A stretch of DNA of 48,732 bases, from the NCBI RefSeq assembly GCF_029869215.1, contig NZ_JARWPM010000060.1, positions 1 through 48,732 of the forward strand, in the 5' to 3' direction. Below, one piece after another: positions 35,901 to 37,749 of the stretch. Position numbers and translations under genes: made by a program. The notes below the pieces were generated by a model, which made no database searches, had not been told where the DNA came from, and saw only the letters and a program-made list of their open reading frames with translations. This DNA comes from Nocardia carnea (GTDB lineage: Bacteria > Actinomycetota > Actinomycetes > Mycobacteriales > Mycobacteriaceae). The first letter of the stretch is position 1, and each line of letters opens with the position of its first letter.

Positions 35901-36075
35901 CCATTTCCAGACTGTGGGCACGCAGCTCGGCTGCCATCCGGCGCATCCCCGAAATGTCGGCGCCGGGAAGCTCCCCGCCGAAGACCACCAACTCGATCGG
36001 AGTCCGCAGGAACTCGGGCAGGGTTTCGAAGGCGTTGCGCAGCTGCACCACCGGGCTGAACAGCGAACCGTCCAT
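11608..36075 (-). CDS. Giant multi-domain T7SS-type polymorphic toxin (8,155 aa)
   Basis: One uninterrupted frame of 24,468 bp, roughly 0.87 MDa. The N-terminal ~330 residues resemble the CpnT-like WXG100-related domain of type VII-secreted toxins; no Sec signal is seen. Domains in order (approximate residues): SecA-like ATPase 600-1285; papain-fold Tox-PL 1506-1742; six XRE-like repeats 1799-2325; sigma-70-like 2330-2590; RsbW-like ATPase 2608-2885; second papain-like domain 2890-3125; unknown plus zincin HEFAH (3532); APH-like kinase fold (HGD at 3926); ADP-ribosyltransferase (Arg4363); degenerate ATPase; unknown 4663-6126; M3 peptidase (HEFGH 6713); C-terminal zincin (HELGH 7993). IGSRP-like motifs mark module edges. 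It starts 9 bp after the previous gene, as the last gene of a three-gene operon. Secretion and toxicity are inferred from domain content. Confidence 0.93.
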   Translation of the reverse strand: MDGSLFSPVVQLRNAFETLPEFLRTPIELVVFGGELPGADISGMRRMAAELRAHSLEMEGHAADLDSLLTQEDSVGETAEQLREALSSYRQGAAQLGNDVNALADQAQAAANDAEKWLCVMFTFGIHLAWRIYGLLATAAAGGPAGQVAAAPAVESTLVKGRAEVAVMRANLQRAIQEGGARAAAQLSGMGPMQFAKWMGTAVALPVGVEVGVQALQVATGDRTTEIIGEDGSNPTGIDLKSIEVAAVSGAGGAVAGMLAGRFAPMVFPQIATSRVAMGLVHGTAGAIGGMGAAFAVAGWPQHYTEVLGPLLNGAFSGGVYAQTARPPAVDGGAPFTPPDAISVGPDANTTAPRQPIDISADSKRAWESATQTWKPAAETTGERGGHPTEAAAAQPRSQNEQQASAVPDGAGGGTSTATGSRTPAEAAGRAPEGAGGRAPGSQATAGALADAAAARPRSETSPSADRPPADKHGTAGRAPVPRSVEAVGETAPPPKIPTDAPPGSEVPGQAGPDTAVADSAGNEASARPDPVAGSDTGSPGDRAEHGSPGGDEHATAPRDATAEQSEQLRPEGSTRPETDGPDAPTAGEHSSSARDEQSVRDADHDSLAEAAGMPRSDRDRAVDLLIDFHQASADQVPESQRLSNLPDDVLKAGLHSGDEHQSLLATVEIIRRGTISDAVPGGMVLRVEQAEAVYAMKSRPVEMKPGEGKSLVFMAAAIQRAVHHGSVLLVTTTDGLANREVVTYEKLLSDSTHQKMMTDFGIDVFRADQENGFGPIQEGRPAIVVATGETVGHLCNAGIKPPRHALIDEMDGIIDRGERQFLRSEGPEQAAPEETARQVFDAHDFLTKALADGSLSHKDFGLRRIAEEIGVHADGTPEFKYWYDGQPELTAAGRAKVEALPNGRNWLEGMGASRLEMAANAEFLVRNGVHYKMDAGKIVIIDQAEHGLQRNPKTSSESRWSAEPGKASLAQAIEAKEFRAAEARGEQAEDHRIVVRADAESAKRIDSVEIYRVGEGSFFDEVTGASGTLTDLNPVLEKIYGLEPAYEVGRSQTHRLVEGQHDVVESTHAKLRTIAEYASEMRKEGTGRFQEILCHRDDLVARQVEALVRAGVPREAIEAVDAERIIGWGADWEAQLQNVFDAAGEQGKILVINRQGQRGVDISVSDEVKAQGGMHVWMTEAPEQSYIHEQAKNRTARNGQLGSAQVVMSAEDALIRNAMHLRGVRETVISYEQAVAAHAADPTPQTHDAVVEARQSVRELVPELQERALRHSTADFIRHHAFSTAMPTVTLAEADTGQYRRDDEVDFLRPDEAADRTARLAGLLGIPAPTVADQITALERDGADDPIRELLRRAGISPAAAEALGQHVDETAPAAARDRAMFNDTDALIHLGQLRGRLAEQLGIPIPDIDGAEGMRILDPALTEARDALAAALGYPAAGITPAIARDILGEKLSDQLAATNTAEPAVHHDTAPAAADSAPAGHDTHGGAAQDAAAQHSDTQNSDVDHGTADDIVAAASRYLALSALFDLVVQFHRRSPNSCVNNAVTGMRVLCPDNADRFQVPNTKLGGYGRNDVRDIFGAELRNAGTLDQVAESLKTRPGGITVLTYKWKDTHANGTSTEADDHMVLLVNDSTSVDEPNLVVVDLAASRDRHTDNDYGPRDLRNRRSLLNKAVGFDEWRREQEVFINRLHVNKRLFETIEFDRDGNLVSGSQPRSPAAATSRASRRVTVSPATVDEINAIIEEKPARVGSRPSDSAAEPSSPDAANRRNAGRARSPWHSPAESRSGPPQPSDFPGFGAWLRAYRDYRELSVAEFAAEAIGRKALSAYERGDTPKLQGVLALLTARAVPDALARNVLLEFFDGRGLARFDPEGNFLPDPSAYEPADQHAVNKWLVSLRHYVGVTQKEFSGSVVHKSYLARVELGTAQPDSATVHALIAAHGFPESVAEAALRRFFPEGRPAWLRPNRNPLPDPVEFDPADRYAANRWLTALRAHLAVSAADFAAGVHASTIAAIERRAATVTPRILYEVVATNNLTHKVARAALLRFFDGEGLGRFDPAGEFRPSPSTYDPGDPHAVSKWLGALRKYLGTTTEEFSGPLPSTLIKHFERERRIPKASAVRDIVRANRLPDDIAVAALRRFYGGEGLAWYDPDGRLLPRPTDFDPADPHGVNRWLTALRRYLGVTQAEFAGQFSSGTVSSLEALKTHPIPATVRDIVRANNLPDDIGREANVWFFNREGLAWYDPDSVQTPIPAGYSTVNEWLRAWRHYLGRSQERFSGRLSAGALKHSEHGRTQRPRLSSLRVLRDDNGIPQHLLDTAIDLFYRHDGVDDADPDEAALFRRYIATRVDSPEEKMIRDEIFARFSWVPEAVVRKMGRTGDDHDELTQQARIEILSAIANHAPAGAFAPHAWAAAVWAVVSARYEAAYPGLSRTERALVVRVHRELGIQSQALQLDEDRVLDSAIAEALGVPLTDIAWARQTLSGGSLRLDRSVVDDGSSLDEVVSDQTARSPFADIELEQAIRAGLAGLPEPGTAWNLLVLNLVEGNPLDEVAGRLGMSLDSATDLLGQVTEVMQTVLADPTGRRAAAADSVTPARTETPDSIGSRPSERSADPSSPDTGLRFDGLTAGSEAQADLVERQIIALLKGWSDPAYVREIAAAVGASIRWGQGPITLGVELDADALHVDLVDITGENSYVRVEWRLGRTPGPVERAAEQPAERSVEELDLDRLMEMFGESETAEIPPYQREVRRIRNAVEGRLFEDDPNISGELVDSILLAVSELVTNAKKHLYSKASSAGLPPEEVLDLSIQGTGDDRQVHVAITNDIAAGVAAKLPKWTPDEQDEDREGGRGTQLVIAESTVAVRRITFANGRNTVEHAVEYHATPPTGDIAAAHSRNTARVPATTRFATTGRFLRDSAAEPGEAVPDHIVACAGSTIRSAWADGLDDALIPHKDAASWDTLVTGLTTGLAELVVADGTLEQRLAREIDSLADPENPRHSAVFVVERDGIAHAFYVTQLNDALLVYDTNVPRIADPDLGGKPIARLRDRDTWQTFFRESFPRPDRAFFAHFERTSGRLVPLPHEAGAVLGGTAATIHGQPNPDSGDIYGAYEQTSDNLTAVLSESPTDVIGARPGDAIGSRPHDPNVRTALITDGLNSGVVHIDPLPGARGVTVERVRFGNGYQCIRETYDDAGEAAKQWLISEIGGAMGAPVAGTYPDSADSAVLYREIVPARTAGTVLPQKLSRAYDPGSIDGDPADETRVALGPLDRGYLDSVSGELLGLLDAVTGVRRGTLHWNIGADNEVTGGRAAINSEAAPPSPFAAEFTRIADDSVQWQNHSIPRSAITAMRERVAHLGPRIEIFFDAQKDLLSDLHQRVLTELTRAERHALHTPDEVANVSGTSADAQAKARLVEEFTLDYPYFTISGFDHPRVPVDAVREILETLADLLTRYRYAPGSAAHLTDIRGLAIDFLGSEQIHAAMSERAAERRAGWMQLNLSRVADRARALKDDAKDRDTGFHPRSGQPYRDDVIHEFAHAIDLAAGQRLSQEAESTLRQAWAALSAARLITEPFEEWRQRLPAAAFTDETKNTLDPAEAVAVGFADVEINGPVVGSPQWVLHHFVTTLRPPEITPDLVVNLPPADTASGNAGNRAGDTDGSIGARPPSEPPSGQPLRASAPRKRGPNAGPEQLTVPEAVEAVPEQQLLDRSPVRRDLQPVDAYRVLGGTAGVRMSHEEAAALRETARRYGRKTSGKYKDVYLFGDFAVLNYRVNNDLPVDFTLWPQEHRTLQAIAQAMPEGIESPFQQILYVELDEQGCPVFEIQRRIHGEPVQTLADRGVGEALVAVHRLLRRVPVPQELLPLPDDYPEDSVGFFRMLSDYHEQRYQRLRTIPLYRAMFDRLGFPEQLTTGLDVFHPAIRSQPFQLLHGDLTRGNIVRTLSGTIKVIDCGLMVYGPSDYDAAIIWQRDPGNSDQMDNVPHRLRPWIAQLDAFRVLNDVVGLVDEVNTAVPDRSRTYSAAWHVLTVLGAVQFNWYGRVHTMPTLGELIDLATEARTSIERENDQIGSRPTDDADSGASRRYRDRLGEQYRELAERLSISTVRPLSSSLRPELPPVPGAVLGAPAPDSGALRAVVDPERLATVRAAVAAEITAARHNQEATADDLTWLENLAAHLDELHTDLARRTSAVPPQRLQLLVHLFQAADERAATRSEADEAPVGKFATASPDALNRYRAANERVSALGGALNEVSEQQGPSDHEPGTTPWSARQRDPMSREGKAGEVDVVSPGMQESVNPLDGAQVVQSILVSPSIPVQWDPRAAELPDDILLASAAVPDIAIDVIRGRWQELGVDYVRSGWRVGGGLLYRGDTRPSNEIWRTGFVPRNQRRDGEVVYTTVRVDRAAVYGEAVAGSAPLNPELVHRIYVIDAPGGFGVVDENGGVVSVHWPGGVRGNRIMGCFEIPAAAWNGEFAAVADELSRYWQPNPGYLPNAGGPDASVPQVAPEFTPRPAPPPAQLMVSGPQSVVEARRHIRDLLQDWPAEHAETAELLVSELGTRFLDAGPGGMFFTQVTGSRGNRVLRVEATGRATESATVTRAGESVSTEWTLELLNAHAPRSDRIVSGIYEALWFELDEVAPVGFHHDEYERERDGAERGDGQPGAFIGSRPHDPQSDHSSVEPATAAGADTSRNSPSSNPWSRRTGLFGRGVKKDPWPGLTSDLPALMALADAISSNKWLVGKLNEALGTDLRWAEEFQAPVGALLEEGSGDTTAQVRYWFTKLAEAEARIGRLVGGTARQIIDGAVVGWDFGLRLHTVSGKEAEQRIQYLRAGQDHRLTRFTPRMLAWLDGYRDFGRHPNPSLAYATEWMLEANLGDFADSYGTITKARAEWTDLPPVTELWHDLDHFPQPDPQRALRPVNDTVFSWSWYYNRVFWTAGPTVQLRTAELPDGEVVRGWWIHREQYVLVIDENAGREQIRTALDEHLRGFIGEYVPRQPPPSTTVRGNLITVGAGSAGILSGTGLSAALDIGFLPWPVAGMLLGGAVRQGFGMITDYAADNRKMQRTMLAELYDAATAGGMAPVARKITADQYRTAQLLNPVAEALGRSALRYSPAEETAQLSEEQRAELGHRAEQVMRGFRRAVEEGTWRLLVPKSMADERLLKLHLQPLRGTSLPEDEGRFIFPLVGNQFMKHVTVSYRVEVGAVEKTHITFHDTGKLNEFDLTIGVSPNLYYRTDEQLAQTFFTALANSLSTVGSAYADMPGTGTRIKRPGIINGVLYAPTTLALSTALGVEPLAAAMILGRAGTEFGAIPGEVMAESASAHHRKNAFYTMQKRMQYDTSTGLGAALGWKAIELHQTQYELHREVLALLAVSADHESPNTLPVGENVLTTVGHLVREWAEQHDEIRAVRVEILGETGLTELCGVPVKDVAAGADDARLATIRTTLQDGRSLVLYAAISVNSNREYQLPLVYFAGAGYHRGLAFERGVRWEQHRERLVELRLPAQWRRQVSETELAKLRRTLDDLLARERVMHGVPVGELVRRGVVRALGQDVAPGLIALSGGDPAVAIQALTNGSITVTNDGLGVIRNAAEEQRTLNSRAGAFQPGPTARAVTDAWERSLLQTYDDIRAAAARLRQRAEAHPDEPRVRDLADKWAGRAATLARSPWEEVDAALAVLQQAVADDAYAEELIRLDISGIVQVNIARPGTLPPRREIVQILPGIPGAGTVVRPNPDAYADVDTYIVYDPADPQALRGLLTEWFAVWHGSPFGEVTARGHGPDAAVTEAGAASNRVLAGRGDGGSGTADLAYVGASVVNGVGQAWADRHSTDKTTQADRLFQALMHRDIVTATKPLELIMHRLRGEKERLFRELVADIATADELAGIAISDHQRAVLDSLHRTPEHDTAEEPRRAPRGIVREGEADPSLQPRPEFFPGRDSWQERVRGLAEHGAQALAGQLGMRPEEVRAMLDAAMARTRLLTEHEVDPAEQRLPEHERRRLEPHVGESLIDWATTTIWLAPQRTDCMAAAWIRQVLRLLRGSPVDEQTRTGDTALEVAARREEQVAEHSAPWLSHIVELFGDEASKSVHDAHKEPPGSTATARIHERLGELPKYAEQFEADMTQRHPPVELDLQTIGSRPQRQAGDGAPADPGAGREVPARHTATAILRRPARGGTVEPLVHGLDDRPLDDWRSLTQQQRDQFRGLGIVHMDGGGAAPGNRAGLIGASPHSSPGTEGAADKPGQLGSSAGDGRDTGSNPVLAAVLEPTSAPAFDRMAAEHFLPAFEYAIRVQSAAIAALVANPGPWNGANTLRQFADSGLLLGGVSQLFSAHAALRRDAATAQVEPRIAELKSAHESRILTDPKLAAIFAYLYEHRGDLGLSERDRGFVERKYQDFAHAGAYLASEQERARLARLDARVSELQAEYKDNQENALKDFEFRVAEVAKLDGLTTDQIAAARSRAGTAGGYLLPRPPGISGTWHPYLGLLKDPELRRQIYEKVDNLAVGGEHDNSANVLEQVKNLAARARLTGHENYADYLMSTGIFESVQIAREFLDEIARVAAFAARLELPRLAESIDATRIEPHSRYRALEVMTQRKAGFDTQQMRQYLELDSVLKKGVFGVAEDLFELTITELHGTDKPPVWHEDVRVFSVTGADGKWLTDFYLDPYSREGKNGGEWTDPLRLNYSPLGQQPIMSINLNIEKPSSGKPTLLTPAETETVFHEFGHAFHFLFSEGTYEPAKRHLVFPWIEFTSKLFQKFWKHPDVLARYAVQHGTGEPMPLDLLDKFEDFRTAYRGTGTIYRLAGAYVDLAWSSMSPEQVPEGADAVALVAETEQNALAEPGIDFPEIGRPYRSQWFRHLFAQMGGFGTYFGQYWAYLLSDVLAAIVFGRHIAPSIERHGLSAETGKVIRKILESEEDNLAQALRRLIGTDVSVEQFLIDQGLLWASALLKLDPDATPEWLTVPEARPPDTDLGSWWNSLLTPAEQAAILDLFPDVLRTMGVELSPEPEPADTAPDAANGRSVRAADESEPGTAPTRDSGPIGSKPTPGDGAEVRRVTPAAGPVAPTSYTPRIGRLAAELRGFGPSFAYIDDLLRIAEGEPHGSHWIDSPDYWDWQLNWLRERSPRLSMLAAFSAAALEAEIVAGLPNASAGPLLIQQNRPLTPDEMLLLYKYRTMPTDTPEKPSGPDIARRSSTIGRVERELSLDEIVQYNYLAMVAARPILQEDRDLTRRFLTPAEFGHFDPIPRNGVYGANYPGCRDLPRDQPAYFRARFAGDSLLPEIACRAVYDRFLNHWIEPYQLRHATQLRDSFRGTSPEPEDHVGRWFAAVVTETLAAPPDAAPEILDRALRTHLHHRTGRSAPADDTLWHFVSTTAELLAGDYDFGHYLQRRNHPETEGYARTVRDVVLRRHSPAAVARVPFIANVIGAVPRDSADDRRRARPDSPRATSLPPWAKASTGPDRETPSAARSGDRAAGTAYSRHTPDHDVIPGDLPRPEKWGHSHSSGEYLDRRRATLAAALGVPADVVQIPLLRQALTFVQAPLPDLGSEEWDAVWQSPRLGELPALLGEWMTTHAALGPAPSDTEKMRLRTTSRQLEQTLSEVLGVEVPRTPLYPTTNTVSLQELVAYSGNRVLEHALHMIDDFLDLVTRAEWNLAPTGTPADLARTFQHLHRIPINGVDKLGAEAFRELIQLLNTLLDRYPTRLRSVEIVHRDFDGDTLVSAQTRPHVNGRELEGADLHLYISRTHARAIPRDALRTAVLEGFGSLLSAAGRWRAETHTRAVLRQIRPPQENANTENGDTEWLRDQFGAGSVDPAGNLDVRGALYRSFARVHTDTLGDDISAPPITDGQRALYDLLVGMAERFDFRSDHAFRPPAIEAEKALLQQKNELIATVRTTLGIDLVGLEMVDVDLETVRDIVGELSAHHREFGAPTDPDELVIIPFWDEDDFGYTTLSPAGKTVVMLNERWLVDRETMRLAVNAHIANRHFIGPRDQPVRLVLAHELGHVLYNFVQYTRVPEETLTTLLQRDLEKVIGELYDLFRRSDPADDSAEAFYAWLKKVLSGYSYGRHKRIDIDEALPEARATSHTLGAAAPEPQRIMSAYLERLVRTELARWHAGDPEGDQAAPGSPPADGKPSRTADTTASTPQQRRPAGPSRAAEPPSR
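14980..17415 (-). other. Giant toxin: full-length M3-family metallopeptidase
   Basis: Residues ~6221-7032, about the length of a free-standing Dcp/oligopeptidase. Zinc site HEFGHAFH (HEFGH 15925-15939, residue 6713), the downstream FPWIEFTSKLFQKFW match for the third ligand helix, and the C-terminal QYWAYLLSDVLAAIVF block are present. Appears catalytically complete. Confidence 0.85.
17698..22089 (-). other. Giant toxin: ~1,460-residue unrecognised region
   Basis: Residues ~4663-6126, the largest module. Two hydrophobic Gly/Ala-rich segments (around 20970-21085 and 20170-20285), each followed by a charged helical stretch, look like related hairpins. Later parts are long charged helices with Arg/Glu. 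No catalytic motif recognised. Membrane insertion is possible. Confidence 0.5.
22105..22540 (-). other. Giant toxin: degenerate anti-sigma-type ATPase half
   Basis: Residues ~4513-4657. ARRHIRDLLQDW...AELLVSELGTRFLDAG follows the RsbW-like pattern, but the ELVTNA asparagine is lost (ELGTRF) and no glycine box is found. Probably a non-catalytic remnant or binding domain. Confidence 0.5.
22541..23877 (-). other. Giant toxin: ADP-ribosyltransferase domain, RGDTR type
   Basis: Residues ~4067-4512. LLYRGDTRP carries Arg4363 (22987-22989), followed by VVYTTVRVDRAAVYGE in the STS-like place and IYVIDAPGGFGVVDENGG. These match pertussis/cholera-type toxins. The ExE position before EIPAAAW reads GNR, so activity is doubtful. 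A helical N-terminal part precedes it. Confidence 0.6.
23893..25086 (-). other. Giant toxin: aminoglycoside phosphotransferase/choline-kinase fold
   Basis: Residues ~3664-4061. Catalytic loop HGDLTRGN (24277-24300, His3926) and metal-binding VIDCG shortly after match the APH family HGDxxxxN and IDxG. An N-lobe with KDVYLFGDFAVLNYRV precedes. Catalytic residues intact; target unknown. Confidence 0.7.
25102..26652 (-). other. Giant toxin: kinase-like region plus zincin (HEFAH)
   Basis: Residues ~3142-3658. The first half has an unassigned fold with YREIVPAR and HWNIGADNEV, faintly kinase-like. The second half is a zincin: ISGFDHP, a helix, WMQLNLSRVA, then HEFAHAIDLAAG (HEFAH 25468-25482, residue 3532). 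Confidence 0.55.
26692..27414 (-). other. Giant toxin: second papain-like (Tox-PL-related) domain
   Basis: Residues ~2888-3128. CAGSTIRSA puts a candidate nucleophile at Cys2932 (27280-27282). IAHAFYVTQ supplies a candidate His and LVYDTNV a candidate Asp. Weaker match than Tox-PL domain 1. Confidence 0.45.
27415..28254 (-). other. Giant toxin: RsbW-like histidine-kinase-type ATPase module
   Basis: Residues ~2608-2887. A first ~85 residues resemble a degenerate anti-sigma ATPase half. A second copy keeps the N box (AVSELVTNA, 27719-27747) and the glycine box GRGTQLV near 27515, so it may still bind ATP. Such domains act as anti-sigma kinases. It follows the sigma-like region in the same chain. 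Confidence 0.6.
28320..29094 (-). other. Giant toxin: sigma-70-like region (regions 2-4)
   Basis: Residues ~2330-2585. DDHDELTQQARIEILSAI with the following AFAPHAWAAAVWAVV parallels sigma region 2 (DLxQEGxIGLxxAI, FxxYAxxxIRxAI). Next come SLRLDRSVVDDGSSLDEVV (region 3-like) and GLAGLPEPG...NLVEGNPLDEVAGRLGMSLDSA (region 4-like). Directly after the XRE repeats and before the IGSRP motif at 28255. Confidence 0.65.
29095..30690 (-). repeat. Giant toxin: six XRE-like helix-turn-helix repeats
   Basis: Units begin at residues 1799, 1892, 1986, 2079, 2172 and 2260 (spacings 93, 94, 93, 93, 88). Each starts with (N/S)xWLxxLRxYLGVTQxEF(S/A)G, an XRE-type first helix and turn, has a middle helix, then a RFF/FFxxEGLAW(Y/F)DP stretch leading to FDPADPHAVN before the next unit. 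Protein-level tandem repeats, diverged at DNA level. Confidence 0.75.
30829..31559 (-). other. Giant toxin: Tox-PL papain-fold domain 1
   Basis: Residues ~1506-1749. Nucleophile Cys1542 in NSCVNN (codon 31450-31452), His1626 in DDHMVLLVND (31198-31200), then VVVDLAASRDR for the third position. This is the Tox-PL glutamine-deamidase/peptidase pattern found in polymorphic toxins. All three key positions look intact. Confidence 0.7.
31560..32219 (-). other. Giant toxin: helical region and Ala/Asp/His linker
   Basis: Residues ~1286-1505. Amphipathic helices with repeated LG(I/Y)PxxxI elements (LLGIPAPTVADQI, LGIPIPDIDG, LGYPAAGITPAI), then a His/Asp/Ala-rich linker. No family recognised. Confidence 0.5.
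32220..34279 (-). other. Giant toxin: SecA-like DEAD ATPase module
   Basis: Residues ~599-1285. Walker A is MKPGEGKS (33943-33966, residue 704), against MKTGEGKT in SecA. Walker B is IDEMDG (33637-33654, residue 808). The second RecA half has QRGVDISV, GGMHVW, then EAPEQSYIHEQAKNRTARNG, which parallels SecA's GRGTDI, GGLHVIGTERHES and QLRGRSGRQGDPG. The SecA C-terminal helical and zinc parts are not seen. A role in unfolding or moving the toxin is inference. Confidence 0.75.
34280..35084 (-). other. Giant toxin: disordered Pro/Ala/Glu/Asp linker
   Basis: About 270 residues of low complexity rich in Ala, Pro, Glu, Asp, Gly and Thr with no predicted fold. It separates the putative targeting domain from the first enzymatic module. 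Confidence 0.7.
35085..36075 (-). other. Giant toxin: CpnT/WXG100-like N-terminal domain
   Basis: Residues 1-330. Helical, beginning with LPEFLRTPIELVVFGGELPGAD and then MRRMAAELRAHSLEMEGHA, as in CpnT-type N-termini. A hydrophobic helix lies around MFTFGIHLAWRIYGLLATAAAGG, and Gly/Ala-rich helices follow (VAAVSGAGGAVAGMLAGRF). In the family this region is the secretion/targeting part. Confidence 0.75.
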
Positions 36076-36084
36076 CGCCGCGAC

Positions 36085-37749
36085 CTACCCCAGGCGCGTC
36101 GCCGCAGCGACCAGCACCGCATGCAGCAGTCGTGCCTGAATGCCGGCCTTCTCGCCGTGCTTCACCACCTCGGCGAACGCGACACCGAGCGCCACGTCCA
36201 CCTGGAATCGGTCTCGTTCCGTGCCATCACCGGACAATTCGGCACGCCACTCCCGGTAGCCGCGCACCACCTCGGACAGCGCAGGGCGCGGACGCGGCTG
36301 GGTGTCGAGGTATTCCGAGATCAGGACGCGTTGTGCCCGCCGGCACGCGACTCCACCACCGGCGGCATCCAGTGCCCGGCCGAATGCTCGCAAGGTGGCC
36401 GTGTAGATATCCGGCTGTGCTGTCACACCCGATTCCGCGGTGTCGGGGGCGTCCCGCGGGGGTGCGGGTTCCTTCGGCGGTCGGGCAGGTTCCCGCGGCT
36501 GTTGTGCGGCGTGCCGGTCGAGCGTTATCGACCGGACAGCACCCTCGATATCCGGCGACGAACAATCCCATCGCACTGTGCTGCGCTCATCACCGAGCTC
36601 GGCGATCGCGACGAGCCCGAGCACGATCATCGGGTAGTCGGTGAGGACCCGGTCCACCGCGGTCACGAACTCCTGTACCGGCGCGAGCTGAAGATCGGGG
36701 TCATCGAAACCCGCCACCTCGACGCCGTGCCGCTCGGCCAATGCGCGGGCCAGCCGTTCGATTTCCGGATCGGCTGTCGACCGCTCGCGGCCGTCGCGCC
36801 GATCGCGATCGCGCTCGCGGCCGTCGTCACCGGCCCGCGCGTTCGGTCGTGGTGGGGGACCGGGTCGTGGATCCGCCTCCGCGTTTGCGGGCCTTCCGGC
36901 GTTGCCGGGGGAGCCGGGCACTCCGGGATTACCGGTCGTGCGGGGCGGCGGCTCGGTCTGCGGGGCGGCGGTCCGTGCCGCGGGTCCCGAGACGGGGCTG
37001 CCGGACGGTGCTCCCGAGGTCCAGGGCGTATTACGCGAATCGGATGGGGCTGCAACGGGTGGGGGCGAGATCGCGGAAGACGGTTGCGGCGCGGCCGATC
37101 CGGGCCCTCGGCCGGGGGCGCCGGTCGCAGCGTTGCTCGGCGGACCTGGTTCGGGCCCGGAACGACTCCACGGCGACTCGGACCGTGGTCCGTTGTCTGT
37201 CGCCTGCCCCGGGGATCCGTCCGGTGCCGGTGCGCTACCGGGCCGGTTGTACCCATCGGCCGGGAGTGGATCGGTGCTCTGTGGCCCGCCGGCAGGATAC
37301 AGCGGCGAATTCTGCTCCGGCGTCGCCATGGCCTGATCGGACGGGTTCGGCCGGGGTTCATCGGCCGGCGATGGTGAACCGGCCGTACCCACCGGGGTCG
37401 GTTCGGCGATACCGGCAGGTTCCGCGCCCGCATCCTGGGCAGCTCCGGCCACCTGCGCGGCGCTGCCGCTGTCCTGTGCACCGAAGCTGTTCGCGGCGCT
37501 GGTGATTCCCGCCGCGCTACTACGCATTCCGTCAGCCATGGCCTGCACGGTGGAAACAACGTGTTCGGCGCGCGGCGTGAACTGTTCGGCGAAGGTACGG
37601 CCCATATAGTCGTCGCCGAAACTGCCTTCCGCCTGCTGCAAGCAGTACTGCAGCCCGGCGTGCGTCTGCTGCACGAGATCGGCGATCTCGGCCAGTCGCG
37701 CGCCGCGCTCGCGCAGACCATCCAGGTCCAGTCGCAGTTCGCCGCTCAT
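36085..37749 (-). CDS. WXG100-like protein with Pro-rich linker and degenerate zincin
   Basis: 554 residues. The N-terminal ~90 residues form a helical hairpin of the WXG100/EspB kind (LRERGARLAEIADLVQQTHAGL, then YMGRTFAEQF at the turn, without a strict WxG). A ~230-residue Pro/Gly/Ser/Ala-rich linker follows. The C-terminal ~220 residues repeat the zincin layout seen in the giant toxin: VAGFDDPDLQL, a helix, RSITLDRHAA, then RAFGRALDAAGGG. The residues in the place of HExxH read R-A-F-G-R (36376-36390, residue 454), so the site must be dead. It overlaps the upstream gene by 4 bp and ends 9 bp before the giant gene. Likely a secretion partner, or a decoy or immunity-like relative of the toxin's zincins. 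That role is inference. Confidence 0.75.
   Translation of the reverse strand: MSGELRLDLDGLRERGARLAEIADLVQQTHAGLQYCLQQAEGSFGDDYMGRTFAEQFTPRAEHVVSTVQAMADGMRSSAAGITSAANSFGAQDSGSAAQVAGAAQDAGAEPAGIAEPTPVGTAGSPSPADEPRPNPSDQAMATPEQNSPLYPAGGPQSTDPLPADGYNRPGSAPAPDGSPGQATDNGPRSESPWSRSGPEPGPPSNAATGAPGRGPGSAAPQPSSAISPPPVAAPSDSRNTPWTSGAPSGSPVSGPAARTAAPQTEPPPRTTGNPGVPGSPGNAGRPANAEADPRPGPPPRPNARAGDDGRERDRDRRDGRERSTADPEIERLARALAERHGVEVAGFDDPDLQLAPVQEFVTAVDRVLTDYPMIVLGLVAIAELGDERSTVRWDCSSPDIEGAVRSITLDRHAAQQPREPARPPKEPAPPRDAPDTAESGVTAQPDIYTATLRAFGRALDAAGGGVACRRAQRVLISEYLDTQPRPRPALSEVVRGYREWRAELSGDGTERDRFQVDVALGVAFAEVVKHGEKAGIQARLLHAVLVAAATRLG

Noticed and set aside
11608..36075. Giant frame as an NRPS or polyketide synthase
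   Set aside because: No adenylation, condensation, ketosynthase or carrier-protein motifs; the domains are toxin-like, ATPase and peptidase types.
35695..37377. A 560-residue plus-strand frame opposite the toxin operon
   Set aside because: Its residues mirror the minus-strand codons of the WXG100-like gene and the giant gene; low complexity and no recognisable domain.
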